Shown here piece by piece: positions 34,234 through 42,651 of a DNA stretch of 64,000 nucleotides (its first letter is position 1; each line of letters starts with the position of its first letter). The translations under genes were made by a program, and so were the position numbers. The DNA is from Nakamurella lactea DSM 19367 (GTDB lineage Bacteria; Actinomycetota; Actinomycetes; Mycobacteriales; Nakamurellaceae), in assembly GCF_000426645.1 (NCBI RefSeq), contig NZ_AUFT01000011.1:62001-126000 (forward strand), written 5' to 3'. Under the pieces are notes generated by a model, which was not told the DNA's origin, made no database searches, and worked only from the letters and a program-made list of their open reading frames with translations.

Positions 34234-35130
34234 TCAGGCCCGATGGGAGGAGACCAGAGTGGCGTAGGCGACGATATTGCTCTCGTAATGGCCGCTGCCA
34301 GGGTCGAAGGTGCCACCACAGGTGATCAACCGCAGGCCGGCATGGTCGATGTTCCCGTACACCTCAAGAGTCGGGAAATCGTCCTTGCCGTACGAACGGA
34401 CACCATCGATCCGGAACACCGCGACGGTGCCGTCGGCGCGGCCGATGTCCACGGTATCGCCGGGCTTCAGGGTGCCCAACCTGTAGAACACACCCGGTCC
34501 ATATTTGGCAGAGTCGATGTGTCCCAGGATGATCGACGGACCTGCGGATCCGGGCGTCGGAGAGTTCTTGTACCAGCCCGGCTTGGAATCAGGGTCGTTC
34601 AGGTCGGGGACCTGCACACTGCCGTCCGCGTTGAGCCCGAGGTCGATCAGCGGCGCGTCCACACCGATCGTGGGAATGGACAGCGACACCGGCGCTGAGG
34701 CAGGCAGGACCGGTCCGGTCAAGTCCGGCCTGGTCGGGTCCGGTGTCGGAGTGCCGACAGCAGTGTGCGCCGTGCCGGTCGTCGGGCTCGGCACGGTGGT
34801 GACGCGCGGGTTCGACGGTTCGGGGGAACTGCGGGTGTCTGACGGTGCCGTGGTCGCTAGCGCAGCGGTGGACCGGGTGATCGGGTCGGTGGACGCCGCG
34901 TCACCGGGAGTCCGGCCGCGCTCCGGTTCACCAGCCCGATCCGTGCGGGTGGCGCTCGCACTCGAAACACCGGGGCCATCGATGGAGCCGGCGGCCGACG
35001 CCGGAGGCATCGGTGGTCCCGTCCTGCTACCGGCCCAGGAGACCGCGATCAACGTGATACCGACTGCACACAGCACGGCAGCGACAGCCACATACAGCCG
35101 CCAACTGATCCGACGGTGGGTCCCTGCCAT
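34234..35130 (-). CDS. Class F sortase
   Basis: 298 residues. ATG 35130 follows a GGGAG site by six bases. An N-terminal membrane helix (LYVAVAAVLCAVGITLIAVSW) is followed by a long Ser/Thr/Pro linker (about residues 30-140) and the sortase domain: LSIPTIGVDAPLIDLGLN, catalytic His in ILGHIDS, catalytic Cys in LRLITCGGTFD and the closing HYESNIVAYATL. Class F sortases of actinobacteria cleave LPxTG-type signals of a few surface proteins. The CHRD-like protein at 27752-28624 is the only candidate substrate seen nearby. A SigK-like promoter precedes it (35265-35292). Confidence 0.88.
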   Translation of the reverse strand: MAGTHRRISWRLYVAVAAVLCAVGITLIAVSWAGSRTGPPMPPASAAGSIDGPGVSSASATRTDRAGEPERGRTPGDAASTDPITRSTAALATTAPSDTRSSPEPSNPRVTTVPSPTTGTAHTAVGTPTPDPTRPDLTGPVLPASAPVSLSIPTIGVDAPLIDLGLNADGSVQVPDLNDPDSKPGWYKNSPTPGSAGPSIILGHIDSAKYGPGVFYRLGTLKPGDTVDIGRADGTVAVFRIDGVRSYGKDDFPTLEVYGNIDHAGLRLITCGGTFDPGSGHYESNIVAYATLVSSHRA

Positions 35131-35264
35131 CGAACACTCCCTTTCCGCCTGCCGTTGGGGTTGCCGACCGTACTCCGCAGCAGGCACCGTGATCTGTGAG
35201 ACCTGCGGACCCCACCCGCTCGACCCTCGGGCTTCGGCGGTGATGTCACCGCCGCAACACTGGT

Positions 35265-35292
35265 GATCCGGCGGGGCGCCTGTGATGGATGG
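35265..35292 (-). promoter_or_regulatory. SigK-like promoter of the sortase gene
   Basis: Minus-strand CCATCC, 16-base spacer, CGGATC, about 135 bp upstream of the sortase start. Both hexamers equal those of the cyclopropane-synthase operon site. It shares the intergenic region with the oppositely directed site at 35341-35368. Confidence 0.55.
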
Positions 35293-35340
35293 GTCCAGGT
35301 TCGAAGTCCCTCGGGGAATTGACGATTCCGGTGCTGGCAC

Positions 35341-35368
35341 CCATCCGTCACCGGGTCCGCAGCGGACA
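35341..35368 (+). promoter_or_regulatory. SigK-like promoter of the molybdoenzyme gene
   Basis: CCATCC (35341-35346), 16-base spacer, CGGACA (35363-35368). The -10 element ends six bases before ATG 35375, so transcription would start at or next to the A of the start codon, giving a leaderless mRNA; this agrees with the absence of a ribosome site there. Confidence 0.45.
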
Positions 35369-35374
35369 CCGGGT

Positions 35375-37021
35375 ATGGACAACACGACGTCGACGCCGCG
35401 GCGTTCCGCGCGGCGACCGGGTCTGCCGCTCGCGGCGCTGATCGGCGTCGTCGCGGTCGGCCTGGCGCTGGGGGTCGCGGAACTCCTTGCAGCGCTGGGC
35501 GGCTGGTTCGGGTGGTGGGGCGTCAGTACGTCCCCGGTGGTGTCGCTGGGCTCGACCTTCATCTCGCTGACGCCGGAATGGCTCAAAGAGTTCGCCATCC
35601 GGACGTTCGGGCAGCACGACAAGGATGCGCTGCTGGCCGGGATGGGCATCACCTTTCTGCTGATCGCCACGATCGTCGGAGTGATCGGACGCAGTCGGCC
35701 GCGTTGGGCCGCCGGCATTCTGGCTGCCGGTGTCATCGCCGCTGCCATCGCGGTACTACTGCGACCGGCTACCGGCATTGTCGATGTCTTGCCCACCGTG
35801 TTGGGTGGCGCGGCAGGGATCGCATTTCTGGTCAGTGCGCTGCGACGAGCACTCAATTGCCCGCTACCGAATGCAACCCATCCTGGAGCTGACCCGGCCG
35901 AACGCAGTACTCCTGCAGACGGTCTCGCCGGTTCGCCGCGCAGTGCCATCACGCCACAGTCCAACCGCCGCGGCTTCGTTCGGCTCATCGGGCTGGGAGC
36001 GCTGGCGGCCGCGACGGCCGGCGCGCTCTCCCGCTGGATACCGTCCACCGAGCAGGTGACAGCCAGCCGCGCAGGCATCGTCCTGCCCACGGCGGCCGAC
36101 CTTCAACCGGCCCCGACGGTTGATCTGAAAACCCCAGGTCTGACGCCATTCCTGACGACGAATGCCGATTTCTATCGGGTGGACACCGCATTCGCCGTGC
36201 CCCGGATCACCGCCCAGGATTGGCGACTGCGCGTGCATGGCATGGTCAGCCACCCGTTCGAAATCGACTTCGCGGAGTTGACCGCGATGACGCTGGTTCA
36301 GCGAACGATCACCCTGTCCTGTGTCTCCAACGAGGTCGGCGGCAACCTCAACGGCACCGCGACCTGGGTCGGCGCCCGCATGGCCGACATCCTCGGCCGC
36401 GCCCGACCCCAGCCGGGCGCCGACTGCGTGCTGTCCACCAGTGTCGATTCCTTCACTGTCTCTACGCCGTTGGCCGCGCTCACCGACGGGCGGGACGCGC
36501 TGCTCGCGGTCGGCATGAACGGCGATCCGCTCCCGCTGGAACACGGCTTCCCTGTGCGGATGGTCGTGCCGGGCCTGTTCGGCTACGTCTCGGCCACCAA
36601 ATGGGTAGTGGACCTGGAAGTCACCACGTTCTCGGCAGTCAACGCCTACTGGACCAAGCGCGGCTGGTCGGCCAACGGCCCGATCAAGACCGAATCACGC
36701 ATCGACATCCCCCGCGGATTCGCCCAACTGAAGACCGGGCCCGTTCCGATCGCCGGTGTCGCCTGGGCCCAGCACCGCGGCATCACCGCTGTGCACGTGC
36801 AGATCGACGACGGCAGCTGGCTGCCGGCCACCTTGTCCGCCCCGTTCAGCATCGACACCTGGCGGCAATGGGTCTACCTGTGGAACGCCACACCGGGCGA
36901 ACACACCATCCGCTGCAGGGCCACCGACGCCACCGGAACAACCCAAACCAGCGCCGCGGCACCGATCATGCCCGACGGAGCCACCGGCTACGACTCCAGA
37001 GTCGTCACCGTCAATCCCTAA
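35375..37021 (+). CDS. Membrane-anchored sulfite-oxidase-fold molybdoenzyme
   Basis: 548 residues from ATG 35375. Four membrane helices fill the first ~190 residues (LAALIGVVAVGLALGVAELL, LAGMGITFLLIATIVGVIG, WAAGILAAGVIAAAIAVLL, VLPTVLGGAAGIAFLVSAL). A twin-Arg-like segment NRRGFVRLIGLGALA precedes the exported catalytic domain. That domain shows WRLRVHGMVSHPFEIDFAEL, the molybdenum-ligand Cys in LSCVSNEVGG, FGYVSATKWVVDLEVTTF and a C-terminal dimerisation-like sandwich ending in TGYDSRVVTV. Sulfite oxidase and methionine-sulfoxide reductase MsrP share this fold; the substrate is not known. The Met-rich fasciclin gene follows 90 bp later. Confidence 0.88.
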   Translation: MDNTTSTPRRSARRPGLPLAALIGVVAVGLALGVAELLAALGGWFGWWGVSTSPVVSLGSTFISLTPEWLKEFAIRTFGQHDKDALLAGMGITFLLIATIVGVIGRSRPRWAAGILAAGVIAAAIAVLLRPATGIVDVLPTVLGGAAGIAFLVSALRRALNCPLPNATHPGADPAERSTPADGLAGSPRSAITPQSNRRGFVRLIGLGALAAATAGALSRWIPSTEQVTASRAGIVLPTAADLQPAPTVDLKTPGLTPFLTTNADFYRVDTAFAVPRITAQDWRLRVHGMVSHPFEIDFAELTAMTLVQRTITLSCVSNEVGGNLNGTATWVGARMADILGRARPQPGADCVLSTSVDSFTVSTPLAALTDGRDALLAVGMNGDPLPLEHGFPVRMVVPGLFGYVSATKWVVDLEVTTFSAVNAYWTKRGWSANGPIKTESRIDIPRGFAQLKTGPVPIAGVAWAQHRGITAVHVQIDDGSWLPATLSAPFSIDTWRQWVYLWNATPGEHTIRCRATDATGTTQTSAAAPIMPDGATGYDSRVVTVNP

Positions 37022-37111
37022 CCCCCAGCCCGGCCCAGCGCAATCGCCGCTGCCAGCCAACGGAATCGGTAGACACCAGGTCCACCGACAACAAGAAGAA
37101 GGAGCATCACC

Positions 37112-37888
37112 ATGTTGCTGAAACGCACCCTCACACTGGCCGCCGCAGCAGGAATCGCACTGGCCCTGACCGCCTGCGGATCCTCCACTCCCGCAGCCGA
37201 TTCGGGCTCGGCCACCTCGGCACCTGCGACCTCGGTACCCATGACCTCACCGATGAGCTCAGGCGCCATGAGCGGCATGGGATCACCAGCCATGGGTTCC
37301 GGCGAAATGGGCAGCACGGACTCCGAGGCGATGGGGTCCGGCGCCATGGGCAGCATGGACTCGGGGGCCATGAGTTCAGGTGCGGACCCGGCCGCCGATC
37401 TCGTCGGACCAGGCTGCGCCGACTACGCCAAGCAGGTACCCACCGGTGCCGGATCGGTCACCGGAATGGCCGGCGACCCGGTCGCGACTGCTGCCTCGAA
37501 CAACCCGGTGCTGACCACTCTGGTGGCGGCAGTATCAGGCCAGCTCAACCCTAAGGTCGACCTGGTCAATACGCTGAACAACGGCCAGTACACCGTTTTC
37601 GCCCCTGTTGATGATGCGTTCAAGAAGATCCCGGCAGCGACCATCGACAAGCTCAAGACCGACTCCACGCTACTGTCGTCCATCCTGACCTACCACGTCA
37701 TCTCCGGGCAGCTGTCCCCTAGCCAGATCGACGGGACGCACACCACGGTCAACGGAGCGAAGGTCACCGTCAGCGGCTCCGGAGACAACCTCAAGGTCGG
37801 CGACGCATCGGTGATCTGCGGCGGAGTCCACACCGCAAACGCCACCGTCTACCTCATCGACACAGTGCTGATGCCCCCGGCAAAGTAA
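37112..37888 (+). CDS. Fasciclin-domain lipoprotein with Met-rich segment (MPT70/83-like)
   Basis: 258 residues. AAGGAG lies eight bases before the ATG. The lipobox LTAC (Cys22) makes it a lipoprotein. Residues ~42-92 form a low-complexity segment with ten Met in about fifty residues in GAMGS/GSM-type repeats. The rest is a single fasciclin domain: [34 protein letters not shown] and [14 protein letters not shown]70 and MPT83 of mycobacteria are the known SigK-driven fasciclin proteins, so this is probably the local counterpart. The Met-rich part may bind copper or absorb oxidants; it lies beside a sulfite-oxidase-fold enzyme that could repair Met sulfoxide. Confidence 0.88.
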   Translation: MLLKRTLTLAAAAGIALALTACGSSTPAADSGSATSAPATSVPMTSPMSSGAMSGMGSPAMGSGEMGSTDSEAMGSGAMGSMDSGAMSSGADPAADLVGPGCADYAKQVPTGAGSVTGMAGDPVATAASNNPVLTTLVAAVSGQLNPKVDLVNTLNNGQYTVFAPVDDAFKKIPAATIDKLKTDSTLLSSILTYHVISGQLSPSQIDGTHTTVNGAKVTVSGSGDNLKVGDASVICGGVHTANATVYLIDTVLMPPAK

Positions 37889-37911
37889 GAGCTCCCCCAA
37901 GAACAACCCGC

Positions 37912-37951
37912 CCGTTGGGCGGCCGGCGCAGAGGTGCCTGCCGCCCAACGG
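37912..37951 (+). terminator. Perfect 12-bp hairpin after the fasciclin gene
   Basis: CCGTTGGGCGGC (37912-37923) pairs with GCCGCCCAACGG (37940-37951) across a 16-base loop, 23 bp after the fasciclin stop. It is the clear end of the plus-strand molybdoenzyme-fasciclin unit. No U-tract follows. Confidence 0.65.
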
Positions 37952-38208
37952 ACAGTCTCTACCCGGCGGCCGCGAGTCTCAGCTCGTCATGAGTGCGGTC
38001 GATCTCAGCGGTGATCTGCGCAGAGGCGGATGCTCCGAATCCGGAGATCGCCGTCGCAGCTGGCACGGGCCGCCAGCACCGCGTCCCATCCTGACGGAGG
38101 GCTCGATCATCTCCGCCGTCGAAGGCGACACGTCAGCCGCCAAAGAGCGTTCAGCGGAAGGGCGAGGCGCTGATTGAAGGCCACCGCTGACGCCACTCGT
38201 CGTGGCAT
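37952..38208. other. Gene-free stretch after the terminator
   Basis: About 260 bp with no convincing gene. A minus-strand frame ending near 37968 reads ASAQITAEIDRTHDELRLAAAG, which looks protein-like but has no start or recognised family; it may be the tail of a lost gene. Confidence 0.35.
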
Positions 38209-38967
38209 TCAGAACGGTGGATACAGCGCCCTGACCTGTTCGGGCGTCGGCCCACCCGGTTCGATGAGGACGACGGCGTCATCGAAGCCTGCTTCCGCAT
38301 AGCGGTGCAGCACATCACCGGTCGGTCCGAGGTCGTCCATGCCGGCCAGCCGGATCGCGCAGACGACGGCCCGCCGGCCCCCGGCCGCCCGGAATCTCTC
38401 GTGGGCGGCGACGATCTCATCGGGAGTCCGCCGAATCCCGGACGCCAGCCACCCGTCGAACTCACCAGCGGCCCGCTGGACGTTGGCGCCCCACGAGCCG
38501 AGCAGCAGCGGCGGCCGGGGTGGCAGCACGGCGGCGGGGACCAGGTCGGCCTGCTCGTCCCGACCGTGGTCGAGCAGGAAACGCAGCCGAGCCACGTTGG
38601 CCTCGAAAGTACGAAACCGCGCCGGGTATTCCCGGTCGAGGGCGCCGAAGTCGGTCCGGGTCGACCCAGGACTGACGCCAATCGTCAGCCGGTCGCCGCA
38701 GACGATCTGCAGCGACAGGATCCGGTGCGCCAGCTCGGCCGGATGGTGCAGCGGAACCTGTAGTGTCGCCGTCCCCAGCTCCACCCCGGCGGTCGCGGTG
38801 GCCGCCACCGCCAACGTCACGAACGGATCGGGTACCAGGGAGCCGCGACCGATGATCTGGGGCACCCAGAGACTCTCGAAGCCCGCCTCCACCAACCGTT
38901 TCGCCCACGCTGCGGTTGGCCGCGGCGGCGCGGCAGAGAAGTGGGCGAGGGTCGCGCCTAGCCGCAT
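38209..38967 (-). CDS. LLM-class flavin/F420-dependent oxidoreductase
   Basis: 252 residues of the luciferase-like monooxygenase barrel: AKRLVEAGFESLWVPQ, LAVAATATAGVELGTAT, HPAELAHRILSLQIVCGDRL, PPLLLGSWGANVQRAAGEFD with DGWLASG. The length is that of short actinobacterial members using F420 or FMN. It starts 23 bp after the end of the acetoacetyl-CoA ligase gene and is likely co-transcribed with it. Substrate unknown. Confidence 0.82.
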   Translation of the reverse strand: MRLGATLAHFSAAPPRPTAAWAKRLVEAGFESLWVPQIIGRGSLVPDPFVTLAVAATATAGVELGTATLQVPLHHPAELAHRILSLQIVCGDRLTIGVSPGSTRTDFGALDREYPARFRTFEANVARLRFLLDHGRDEQADLVPAAVLPPRPPLLLGSWGANVQRAAGEFDGWLASGIRRTPDEIVAAHERFRAAGGRRAVVCAIRLAGMDDLGPTGDVLHRYAEAGFDDAVVLIEPGGPTPEQVRALYPPF

Positions 38968-38989
38968 GGGTGCTCCGTCAGCCCGGTGT

Positions 38990-40954
38990 TCAGCGGAGCC
39001 GCCACCGCCGGTCCGCGGCGAACTGCGCGTACCAGCGCAGCGCGTCGGGATTGTCGACGGCGGCGAGGTTCGCCGCCTTCTCCAGTGGCTGTCCGGCGAG
39101 CATCTTCTTGATCGGCACCTCCAGCCGCTTGCCGGTGAGGGTATGTGGAACCGCCGGCGCCTCGACGATCTCGTCCGGCACGTGTCGGGGCGTCAGCCGG
39201 GTCCGCAAGGTGGCGGCGATCTTCTGCTTGAGGTCGTCGTCGACCGCGAACCCGTTGGCCGGCACCACGAACAGTCCCAGCCAGTACCCGTCGTCGGGCA
39301 GGTCCAGCCCGACCACCAGGGTGTCGGCGATCTCGGGCATCGGCTCCAGCACGTCGTAGAAGTCGGCGCTGCCCAGCCGCACCCCCTGCCGGTTCAGCGT
39401 CGCATCCGAACGCCCGTGGACGGAGACGCTGCCGTCGGCGTGGATCGTCACCCAGTCACCGTGCCGCCACACCCCGGGCCAGGTGTCGAAGTAGGAATCG
39501 TTGTAGCGCACCGACTCCGGGTCGTTCCACAGATACACCGGCATCGACGGCATCGGCGCCGTGATGACCAGTTCCCCGACTGATTCGACGACCGGCTGGC
39601 CGTCGTCGTCCCAGGCAGCGCAGTCCACGCCCGCGAGCCGACCACCGATCCGGCCGACCTGGACCGGCGCATACTCGTTGGCGCCGACGAACGATCCGGA
39701 GATGTCGGTGCCGCCGCTGGTCGAATCGATCCGCAGATCCGGGCTGACGTGCTCCATCACCCAGTGGTAGCCGGCCGACGGCAGCGCCGACCCGCTGACC
39801 ATCAGCTGCCGGAGCCGGCTCAGGTCGAGCCCCTGCCCGCGCGGGGAAACGCCGGCGTTGGCTCCGGCGGTGATCACTGCCGCGCCGAGCAGCATCACGT
39901 CGGCCCGGGTCCGGGCGGCGACCTCCCAGATTGCGCCCGGCGGATGGCCGGGGCTGCCCTCGTAGAGCACCAGGGCGGCCCCCTGGGTGAGCGCGTTGAA
40001 CTGGATGTTCCACAGTGCCCACCCGGTCGAGGTGTAGGTGAAGATCCGCTCGCCCGGGCGCAGCCCGGCGTACAACCCGGACCACTTGAGGCCCTCCAGG
40101 GTGATCCCGCCGTGCCCGTGCACCAGGCCCTTGGGCAGGCCGGTGGTGCCGGAGGTGAACAGCACCCACAGCGGGTGGGAGAACTCGACCTGGTCGAACA
40201 CCAGCGGCTCGTCGGTGGCCACCAGGTCGGCCCACGGCACCGAACCGGCCGGGTCCGGACGGTCGAACACGTACGGAACGTGCACGAAGTGCCGCAGCGT
40301 CGGCAGTCCGTCACGGAGTTGCGCGACGACGTCCCCGCGGTCGATCACCTTGCCGTTCCAGTGATATCCGTCCGCCGCGATCAGCACGGTAGGTTCGAGC
40401 TGGGCGAGCCGGCCGATGGTGCCGTCGGCCCCGAAGTCCGGGGAACAGCACGCCCAGACGGCGCCGACCGCCGCCGCGGCCAGGCAGGCGATCACGGCGT
40501 GCTCGGTGTTCGGCAGGTACGCGGCGACCCGGTCGCCGGGACGCACCCCGGCCCGGCGCAGCCAGCCGGCCGCCGACGCCACCGACCGGCGCAAGACGCC
40601 GAACGAGATCTCCCGCTCCGGCAGCCCGCCCTCCTGGACGCACACCAGCGCGACGTCGTCGTCGGCTCCTCTGCGCAGCTGGTGCTGCGCCCAGTTCAGC
40701 CGGGCGCCCGGGAACCAGCGGGTGTGCGGCATCGGATCGGCGGTGCGCACCTGCCGCCACGGCTGGCTGACGTCGAGGTGGTAGTACTCGACGACGGACA
40801 GCCAGAAGCTGTCCAGGTTTTCGACCGACCAGGTCCACAGGGCGTCGTGGTCGTCGAACGGCCGGCCCTCCCGGACCTGCAGCCAGTCGAGGTATTCGCG
40901 CAGCGCAGATCTGCGGATGCGCTCGGCCGATGGGACCCACAGCGGCTCGTTCAT
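38990..40954 (-). CDS. Acetoacetate-CoA ligase
   Basis: 654 residues, normal for the family. The start is ATG 40954 with GGGAG seven bases upstream; a GTG at 40957 is adjacent. The adenylate-forming signature LFTSGTTGLPKGLVHGHGG, the GWALWNIQFNAL segment, STSGGTDISGSFVGAN, the hinge YWLGLFVV and the C-terminal catalytic Lys in TGKRLEVPIKKML are all seen. The N-terminus (SVENLDSFWLSVVEYYHLD) is of the acetoacetyl-CoA ligase type rather than acetyl-CoA synthetase. It activates acetoacetate for ketone-body or polyhydroxybutyrate metabolism. Confidence 0.92.
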   Translation of the reverse strand: MNEPLWVPSAERIRRSALREYLDWLQVREGRPFDDHDALWTWSVENLDSFWLSVVEYYHLDVSQPWRQVRTADPMPHTRWFPGARLNWAQHQLRRGADDDVALVCVQEGGLPEREISFGVLRRSVASAAGWLRRAGVRPGDRVAAYLPNTEHAVIACLAAAAVGAVWACCSPDFGADGTIGRLAQLEPTVLIAADGYHWNGKVIDRGDVVAQLRDGLPTLRHFVHVPYVFDRPDPAGSVPWADLVATDEPLVFDQVEFSHPLWVLFTSGTTGLPKGLVHGHGGITLEGLKWSGLYAGLRPGERIFTYTSTGWALWNIQFNALTQGAALVLYEGSPGHPPGAIWEVAARTRADVMLLGAAVITAGANAGVSPRGQGLDLSRLRQLMVSGSALPSAGYHWVMEHVSPDLRIDSTSGGTDISGSFVGANEYAPVQVGRIGGRLAGVDCAAWDDDGQPVVESVGELVITAPMPSMPVYLWNDPESVRYNDSYFDTWPGVWRHGDWVTIHADGSVSVHGRSDATLNRQGVRLGSADFYDVLEPMPEIADTLVVGLDLPDDGYWLGLFVVPANGFAVDDDLKQKIAATLRTRLTPRHVPDEIVEAPAVPHTLTGKRLEVPIKKMLAGQPLEKAANLAAVDNPDALRWYAQFAADRRWRLR

Positions 40955-41100
40955 CACTGGCTCCCTCGCCGGTCGGCGCTAGGGTGGGGGCGCGACAGGC
41001 GCCGCCGGATCTGTCCATGCTCGCAGGAGAGGTTGCCGCCGATGGTCACCACCCGACCGACAGCGATCCGGCACCTGCCCCGGGCCGTGCGGGCCGACTG

Positions 41101-41520
41101 ATGCGGCTGCCGACGGCGCAGGCGCGGGCCCGATTCGCCGCCGCGCGGGTGGCCAGGCTGGCCACCGTCTCGGCTGACGGGACACCGCATTTGGTGCCGG
41201 TCACCTTCGCCGTGGTCGGCGACCGGATCGTGTTCGTGGTCGACGACAAGCCGAAGACCACCACCCGGCTGCGCCGGCTGGCGAACATCGCGGCCCGGCC
41301 GGCGGTCTGCCTGTTGGTCGACGTCTACGACGACGATTGGAGTCGCCTCTGGTGGGTACGGGCGGACGGCATCGCGACCGTCCTGGACGTGGACGACGAG
41401 GCGGTGGACGCGCTGGCCGCCCGCTACCCCGTCTACGTCGAGCGTCGCCCGCGCGGTCCGGTCGTCTCGATCGAGGTGACCGGCTGGACCGGCTGGGCGG
41501 CCCAGGGGCCGTCGATCTGA
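41101..41520 (+). CDS. PPOX-class F420-dependent oxidoreductase
   Basis: 139 residues forming one split-barrel flavin/F420-binding domain: ARFAAARVARLATVSADGTP, LVPVTFAVVGDRIVFVVDDKPK and a long WWVRADGIATVLD strand. It follows the TIGR03668-type pattern of actinobacteria. The ATG at 41101 was chosen because residues from there align with the family; the frame is open further upstream. It stands alone between two minus-strand units. The substrate is unknown. Confidence 0.82.
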   Translation: MRLPTAQARARFAAARVARLATVSADGTPHLVPVTFAVVGDRIVFVVDDKPKTTTRLRRLANIAARPAVCLLVDVYDDDWSRLWWVRADGIATVLDVDDEAVDALAARYPVYVERRPRGPVVSIEVTGWTGWAAQGPSI

Positions 41521-41630
41521 GGGCCGCCGCCCTGACGGCCCCCGGCCTTCCGCGAGCACGGCACCGCCGACCGCCGGCCCGCTCACTGCCGACAATCGTT
41601 GGCCCGCAGCGCTGTTCACCGTGCCGGTCC

Positions 41631-42620
41631 TCAGACCGAGTTCACCTTGGGCATGATCTCCTCGGTCAGCCGCTTCATGTCGTCCAGCGTCTTGGCGGTG
41701 GGCACGTCCCGGAACGGCGGCCACAGCAGCGGCATCGTCAGGCCGGCATCGGCGTAGCGCTTGAGGATGTCCTCGATCTGCCGGGCCGAACCCACCAGCA
41801 GGTTGGACGCCTTGCCGGCCGGCGTCTGGTCCGCGTCGTCCTCGGTGATCACGAACCAGATCATCGAGCACATGTCGAAGTCGTCCGGCAGGCTCCGGCC
41901 CATCTCGCCCAGTTCCCGCTCGATCTCGGTACGCCATCGGACGATCTCCTCCGGGGTGTCCTGGATGCCGATCCAGCCGGAGAGTCCGTACTTGGCAATG
42001 CGTCTGGCCGACCGCTTCGGATCCTTCAGCCCGCTGAAGTAGATCGGTGGGTGCGGCTTCTGGATCGGCTTGTGGCCGAACCCGGACGGCTCGAAGTCGG
42101 CGAATTCGCCGTGGTATTCGAACAGTTCGTTCGTCCAGATGCCCTGCATGATCTCGATGGTCTCGCGGACATGTGCGTGTCGGCGTGGGAACAGCTGCGG
42201 GACACTGGCGGCGGCGAATTCCTCGGGCATCCAGCCGGCGCCGACTCCGACGTTGAGCCGGCCGTTGGACAGATGGTCCTGGGTGGCCAGTTCTGCGGCG
42301 AGGATCGCCGGTGCGCGGTAGGAGGTGTCGATGATGCTCATGCCGATCCGGACCTTCTGCGTCTTCGCGGCGAGCCACGGGATCAGCGTCATGCCCTGGA
42401 ACCACTCGCCCCTGGCGATCACCGGCATGCCGGTCGGGAACTCCGTCATCATCCCGAACGGGTACTGCAACTCCCCCCGGTCGGACGCCTCCGGGACCAC
42501 CAGCCGGTCGAGCGCCCAGACGGAGTCGAAGTCCAGATCCTCGGCCAGCGCGGTCAGATCCTCGAGTTCCTTGATCGTCACCTTGTCGCGGAAGTTGGGC
42601 AGGTACAGAGCGAGTTTCAT
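41631..42620 (-). CDS. LLM-class F420-dependent oxidoreductase
   Basis: 329 residues. The barrel begins MKLALYLPNFRDKVTIKELE and shows FDSVWALDRLVVPEAS, the F420-type segment ATQDHLSNGRLNVGVGAGWM with EEFAAASV, and HPPIYFSGLKDPKRSARRIA. It lies 31 bp downstream of the alcohol dehydrogenase gene in the same direction. F420-linked LLM enzymes oxidise or reduce alcohols, sugars or aldehydes; a shared pathway with the dehydrogenase is likely but unproven. Confidence 0.85.
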   Translation of the reverse strand: MKLALYLPNFRDKVTIKELEDLTALAEDLDFDSVWALDRLVVPEASDRGELQYPFGMMTEFPTGMPVIARGEWFQGMTLIPWLAAKTQKVRIGMSIIDTSYRAPAILAAELATQDHLSNGRLNVGVGAGWMPEEFAAASVPQLFPRRHAHVRETIEIMQGIWTNELFEYHGEFADFEPSGFGHKPIQKPHPPIYFSGLKDPKRSARRIAKYGLSGWIGIQDTPEEIVRWRTEIERELGEMGRSLPDDFDMCSMIWFVITEDDADQTPAGKASNLLVGSARQIEDILKRYADAGLTMPLLWPPFRDVPTAKTLDDMKRLTEEIMPKVNSV

Positions 42621-42651
42621 GGCTTTCGGCCTTCCTGGGGGCGTCGTCGGG

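Noticed and set aside
37112-37330. Met/Gly/Ser-rich repeat of the fasciclin gene as a sequencing artefact or separate repeat element
   Set aside because: It is in frame within an intact lipoprotein gene with good signal and domain, so it is a protein feature.
36220-37554. 444-codon plus-strand frame across the molybdoenzyme and fasciclin genes
   Set aside because: Overlaps two well-supported genes in another frame and has His/Arg-rich, domain-free sequence.
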